Source of the DNA: JADKFD01 sp964561825
GTDB lineage: Bacteria > Pseudomonadota > Gammaproteobacteria > Xanthomonadales > SZUA-5
Assembly (NCBI GenBank): GCA_964561825.1
Contig: CAZLSB010000157.1
Span: forward strand, 1 to 9,809
Reading direction: 5' to 3'
Length of the DNA: 9,809 bases
Position 1 is the first letter of the stretch, and each line of letters starts with the position of its first letter. The translations under genes and the position numbers were made by a program. This document shows, piece after piece, positions 6,609 through 9,809 of this stretch. The notes beneath the pieces were generated by a model that saw only the letters and a program-made list of their open reading frames with translations, searched no databases and was not told where the DNA came from.

Positions 6609-7874
6609 TTGCGTAAATCCTCTAAACGTGGCGCCGCCAAGGGCCCGAATGCGGCGCTAGGCAAGCCAAAAGCGCGTTCGCCGCGCGCCAAGACCGCAGC
6701 AATCGCACCGCCCAGTCACTCCGTCAAGGCGCGCGGGCAGTCAACTACAGCTGGATCAAGAAGCAAAGCGGCCGCCACAACAGCGGTTTCCCGTCAGCAG
6801 ACGCGTTCCGCATCGGCGGTCTCAGGGCATAAGCTGGCTCCCGCAAGAGCAAAATCGCGACCGAAGATCGCCACCACATCTGCAGTCTTACCGCACAGAA
6901 CGGCTATTCCTGCCGTCGCGCCAGTGCCGATTCCGACCGCGCCGATTGAAGTGCGGATGGAAACGGTGGACGCCGAACGTGCCGGCCAGCGCATCGACAA
7001 CTTTTTGGCGAGCCGTTTAAAGGGCGTGCCGAAAAGTGCGGTGTATCGGGTGTTGCGCACGGGTCAGGTGCGCGTGAACGGCAAACGCGCCAAACCGGAA
7101 ACCAAGTTGGAAGCGGGCGATGTGGTGCGCATTCCACCGATGCGGATTGCCGAGCCAGGCGCACCGCTGGCGCCGTCAGAGTCGCTGCGCGAAGTGTTGA
7201 CGCAGCGCATCGTTTTCGAAGACGCGCAGTTCCTGGTGATCGACAAACCAACCGGCCTGGCGGCACATGGTGGCAGCGGCGTATCGCTAGGCGCAATTGA
7301 AGCACTGCGCGCGATCCGTCCGCAGCAGGAGCTGGAACTGGTGCATCGCCTAGATAGAGATACCAGCGGTCTGTTATTGCTGGCGAAAAAACATAGCGCG
7401 CTGCGCAAACTGCAAACCTTGATTCGCGAAAGCCGGGTGGAAAAGCGCTATCTGGCGCTGCTCATGGGTTTGCCGGCACGCGATCAATTTGAAGTGAATG
7501 CCGCTTTGCGTAAGAACCAATTACGCGGTGGCGAACGCATGGTGGAAGTCAACGAGCAAGATGGCAAAGCATCGCTATCGCTTTTTCGAGTGCTAAAACG
7601 ATTCGTGGATAGCGCGCTAGTCGAAGTCGAGATCATCACCGGCCGTACGCATCAGATTCGCGTGCACGCGCGGCACGCCGGCCATCCGCTGGCAGGTGAT
7701 CCCAAATACGGCGACGAAGCCTTCAATAAACTGATGAAATCGCGCGGCCTGAAGCGCTTGTTTTTGCACGCCCACAGCGTGCGTTTCCCGTGGGGAGATG
7801 AGGGCGAACACCAATTCAACGCCGCGCTGGGCGCCGATTTGCGTGCGGTAGTGGAGACCTTGGCCGGCAAGTAG
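6609..7874 (+). CDS. rluC: 23S rRNA pseudouridine synthase RluC with basic N-terminal extension
   Basis: The catalytic part matches RluC, which in E. coli makes pseudouridines 955, 2504 and 2580 of 23S rRNA. There is an S4 RNA-binding domain (AGQRIDNFLASRLKGVPKSA, QVRVNGKRAKPETKLEAGD), the HGGSG motif, the catalytic Asp in HRLDRDTSG (D249 from the TTG start), GRTHQIRVH and LFLHAHSV. The open frame reaches back to 6534. TTG at 6609 is preferred because AAGGA lies eight bases upstream (6596-6600); this gives 421 residues, against about 320 for E. coli. The first 116 residues, before MET at 6957, are low-complexity Ala/Lys/Arg/Ser/Pro sequence (KRGAAKGPNAALGKPKARSP) with no recognised fold, probably disordered and RNA-binding. 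Starting at 6957 would give a normal-sized RluC. The gene is divergent from rne, as in E. coli. Confidence 0.95.
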   Translation: MRKSSKRGAAKGPNAALGKPKARSPRAKTAAIAPPSHSVKARGQSTTAGSRSKAAATTAVSRQQTRSASAVSGHKLAPARAKSRPKIATTSAVLPHRTAIPAVAPVPIPTAPIEVRMETVDAERAGQRIDNFLASRLKGVPKSAVYRVLRTGQVRVNGKRAKPETKLEAGDVVRIPPMRIAEPGAPLAPSESLREVLTQRIVFEDAQFLVIDKPTGLAAHGGSGVSLGAIEALRAIRPQQELELVHRLDRDTSGLLLLAKKHSALRKLQTLIRESRVEKRYLALLMGLPARDQFEVNAALRKNQLRGGERMVEVNEQDGKASLSLFRVLKRFVDSALVEVEIITGRTHQIRVHARHAGHPLAGDPKYGDEAFNKLMKSRGLKRLFLHAHSVRFPWGDEGEHQFNAALGADLRAVVETLAGK

Positions 7875-7901
7875 TGCCGCCAGCGCAGTCGCGATCCGGC
7901 T

Positions 7902-7933
7902 GGGAGCGCGCCGCGCTGTGGCTTTGCGCTCTT
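7902..7933 (+). terminator. Weak hairpin after rluC
   Basis: GGGAGCGC and GCGCTCTT can pair (six Watson-Crick pairs and two G-U) around a 16-base loop, starting 27 bases after the rluC stop. There is no T run. It resembles the GGGAGCGC core of the hairpin at 2911-2941 and may be a degraded copy of the same kind of palindrome. Confidence 0.3.
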
Positions 7934-7969
7934 CCGGGTGTAGGGGCTTGCGGAGTACAACTCGGCGCT

Positions 7970-8115
7970 CTAGCAGCCTGTCGGACTTTGCGCGTGAGAT
8001 GCGTTGTGTGTGCTTAAGCGGATGGATGCAAGGCGCGGCGCGCAGCCAATGGCTCTTCCATTGGCAAGGGTCGCAACGCCGCAGACGCCGTTGCGACGCG
8101 CAACCCGGAGGGCCG
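7970..8115 (+). repeat. Hairpin-rich dispersed element
   Basis: The element opens with CTAGCAGCCTGTCGGACTTT, whose exact reverse complement is at 391-410. Inside are two perfect hairpins: GCCAATGG CTCTT CCATTGGC (8045-8065, 8-bp stem) and GTCGCAACG with a 10-base loop and CGTTGCGAC (8070-8097, 9-bp stem). It closes near GGACGGACTTTTGGC. There is no supported coding frame. It is followed within 50 bases by repeat copy B, so 7875-8395 is essentially stacked repeats. Its right boundary is approximate. Confidence 0.65.
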
Positions 8116-8164
8116 GACGGACTTTTGGCATAGCGCAGACTCGAAAGTAGAACCCAAGCCTTCA

Positions 8165-8378
8165 ACCTAGAAACCTCAGTTGACCGCTTCTCGACGTGCA
8201 TAGCACCATGATTCTTTTAGCTTTTCAGCAATTTCGCTCTTTCACCCATTGGGTGAGTACGCTACGCGGCAGATTGCACGGTTCTGGCTGCACATGGCTG
8301 CGTTGCAACTCGTTGGAATGGAACAACCATTCACCCCGGCCTGCAAGCACAGCTTGCGTTCGTTCAAGCCGGCGCGCC
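8165..8378 (+). repeat. Dispersed hairpin-bearing repeat, copy B
   Basis: This is homologous to copy A (1361-1588), with the same block order from ACCTAGAAACCTCAGTTGAC to GTTCAAGCCGGCGCGC. Differences are instructive. A 10-base tandem duplication (TGGCTGC ACA TGGCTGC) follows GGTTCTGGCTGC. The internal hairpin is GCAAGC ACA GCTTGC (8343-8357), unrelated in sequence to the CTGGCGGC/GCCGCCAG stem of copy A at the same place. The large terminal palindrome of copy A is lacking. The minus strand also carries a 15-codon frame MVLCTSRSGQLRFLG within it, probably incidental. Confidence 0.85.
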
Positions 8379-8392
8379 GCCAAACTGGAGGT

Positions 8393-8560
8393 ACCCGCTG
8401 GGGTGACATACATTAGCCGCGAGCGTTGACCGGCCGCGGTGACTGCTTTGGGCTTATTGCAGCCGCCAATACTCACTCCGCACCACAGCGGTTCAATTAA
8501 CGCGTTGATTTCATCAAAGGCAACATCGTCGCGCACCAATAGGAACGAGCCGGCAATACG
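8393..8560 (-). other. Possible minus-strand coding remnant between repeat B and the kinase fragment
   Basis: The minus strand reads RIAGSFLLVRDDVAFDEINA, then LIEPLWCGVSIGGCNKPKAV and on to RSRLMYVTPAG, without stops. The composition is protein-like and codon choice resembles real genes (GATGAAATC, TTAATTGAACCG). No start codon or family is recognised. It abuts the point where kinase homology begins on the plus strand, so it may be the piece of foreign or rearranged DNA that replaced the kinase N-terminus. It may equally be an accident. Confidence 0.25.
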
Positions 8561-9147
8561 CTCGGTGCAGTTTGCCCACCAAAACCTGGTGGTGCATCGC
8601 GACCTGAAGCCGTCGAATATCTTGGTCGATGCGACAGGTGAGCCGCGCTTGCTGGATTTTGGTGTGGCCAAGCTGCTGGATGCCGGCAGCGAACTGACCG
8701 CCTCGCAGGCGCCGCTGTCGATGGCCTACGCCGCGCCTGAGCAGCTGCTGGGCAATCCGATCACCACCGCCACCGATATTTATAGCCTGGGCGTCATCTT
8801 GTATGAGCTGCTGACCGGCAGCCGGCCACACAAGTCGCGCGGAAATGGCAGTCTGGCGCTGTTGCAGGCGATCACCGATACCGATCCGCTACCGCCCTCG
8901 CGCGCGGTCGGCGGCGCGACCACCCGCGAGACCAGGCACTTGCTCCAGCGACCTCGACACCATTGTGATGACTTGCCAGAACCGTAATCTGGCGCGCCGC
9001 TATAGCTCGGCGCAAGGGCTGGCCGATGACATCGATGCCTACCTCAAACAACTGCCGATACGGGCGCGGCCGGAATCCTGGCGCTACCGCAGCGGCAAGT
9101 TCATCCGTCGCAATCGCGTTGCGGTGGCCCTGACGACACTGGCGTAG
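8559..9147 (+). pseudogene. Serine/threonine protein kinase remnant (N-terminus lost, frameshift, nonsense)
   Basis: Hanks-type kinase homology begins abruptly at RSVQFAHQNLVVHRDLKPSN and continues with LLDFGVAKLL (DFG), MAYAAPEQLLG (APE) and DIYSLGVILYELLTG. The whole N-lobe (Gly-rich loop, ATP-binding Lys, helix C Glu) is missing, so it cannot be an active kinase. At about 8948-8951 the frame shifts. Restoring two bases in a CGCG would read LLQRDLDTIVM and join the first frame to the second (DLDTIVMTCQNRNLARRYSS, then LADDIDAYLKQLPIRARPES). That frame reaches the start of a membrane segment, VAVALTTLA, and hits TAG at 9145-9147; GSGVAALQAEQ follows in frame after the stop, as a membrane helix would. 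The family is a membrane kinase with extracytoplasmic TPR repeats. Three lesions in under 600 bases make this a clear pseudogene. Confidence 0.9.
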
Positions 9148-9148
9148 G

Positions 9149-9809
9149 GATCGGGCGTCGCCGCCCTCCAAGCTGAACAATCTGTCCTCGCTGCAACAAT
9201 GCAAGCTCGGACGCTTCGACGCGGCACGCGCCAGCGCGCTGGATGTGCAGGCCAGGCTGGAAGGCAGTAGCGAGCGTGGGTTCAACCAACGCCAGGCGCA
9301 TTTTCGCTTGGCGTTAATCGCCCACGCCACCGGCGATATGGCCGAGCAGGCCAAGCAGGCGCGCTGGATACTGGCAGCGCTGCAAGACGCGCCTATGCCA
9401 AATGTGGAGGAGCTGCCCGAAGCGCTGGGTGAACTGGCCATTGCGCAGAGCCGGCTAACGCAGACTGATGCCGCGTTGGCCACCGCTCAGCGCATGGAGA
9501 CCGCCGCGCGTCAGCAGCTTGAAGTGGGCAGTGAGATGTTGAGCAAACATCTGGCGCGGATCGCCTGGGTTGCGCTGGAAGCCGGCCAGATGGAACGCGC
9601 ATTGGCGCTGAGCAACGAGGCCCTGGGCATACTGCCGATCGCCGATGCCAGCTGGAACCGCTTTGCCATTCGCACCGCCGCGCTAGTCCGGCTGCGCGCG
9701 TTGCAGCAGCTCGGCCGCAGCTCAGAGATGGCCGACTGGGCCAAGCTGGTCGCCCAGCAGCGCAAAACCGCAACCGTCGACGACGCGATGCTGTGGAAGG
9801 CCGCCGAGC
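9149..9809 (+). pseudogene. TPR-like C-terminal part of the broken kinase, running off the window
   Basis: From about 9164 a third frame is open to the window end. It reads LNNLSSLQQCKLGRFDAARA, then FRLALIAHATGDMAEQAKQA, LARIAWVALEAGQMERALAL and LRALQQLGRSSEMADWAKLV. The paired-helix pattern (A..A...G..A.A) is that of TPR repeats, which follow the membrane helix in kinase-TPR proteins and serve as protein-binding scaffolds. The frame joins the membrane segment directly near 9165-9172, whereas relatives have a long stretch between them. An internal out-of-frame deletion is therefore inferred there. There is no start codon or ribosome-binding site for independent expression. The region itself has no stop in some 215 codons, so decay of this part is recent or it was the last to be affected. 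Its end lies beyond the window. Confidence 0.75.

Noticed and set aside
7617..8201. Minus-strand 194-codon open frame
   Set aside because: It runs from repeat B back across the hairpin element and the end of rluC, with no recognisable domain; it is chance readthrough of repeats and antisense.

Overview
The window looks like a chromosomal segment of a high-GC gammaproteobacterium. It is probably a member of the Xanthomonadales (Lysobacterales). That is an inference from three things: the RNase E and RluC sequences with their divergent rne/rluC arrangement, the GacA/UvrY-like regulator, and the abundant small hairpin-bearing dispersed repeats. No rRNA, tRNA, CRISPR array or intact transposase was seen.

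Layout. (1) Positions 1-1200, minus strand: a decaying toxin-antitoxin island. From right to left it holds a Phd/YefM-type antitoxin, a VapC-type PIN toxin with an in-frame amber codon at position 13, a truncated AbrB/MazE-type antitoxin, and the first eight codons of another VapB-like antitoxin at the window edge. (2) 1200-1660: no gene, but the first copy (A) of a dispersed hairpin-bearing repeat. (3) 1664-2906, plus strand: a GNAT acetyltransferase and a NarL/FixJ-family response regulator of the GacA/UvrY type. (4) 2911-6238: a perfect 13-bp hairpin, then RNase E (rne) on the minus strand with a long, low-complexity scaffold tail containing two tandem-repeat tracts. (5) 6239-6608: a divergent control region. 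(6) 6609-7874, plus strand: the 23S rRNA pseudouridine synthase RluC, probably starting at TTG and carrying a 116-residue basic N-terminal extension. (7) 7875-8560: no intact gene, but a hairpin-rich element, the second copy (B) of the dispersed repeat and a possible minus-strand coding remnant. (8) 8559 to the end, plus strand: a serine/threonine kinase-TPR pseudogene with at least four independent lesions.

How it fits together. The centre is a conserved RNA-metabolism block: rne for mRNA decay and rRNA processing, rluC for 23S modification, and a GacA-like regulator whose orthologues drive small RNAs of the Csr/Rsm system. Both flanks are genomic debris (broken toxin, truncated antitoxin, broken kinase) mixed with the same families of small repeats. 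The most unusual observation is the repeat family in copies A (1361-1588) and B (8165-8378): the flanks are conserved, but the same internal position carries two different hairpins, each self-complementary and unrelated in sequence. A short reading frame inside the repeat is also kept.
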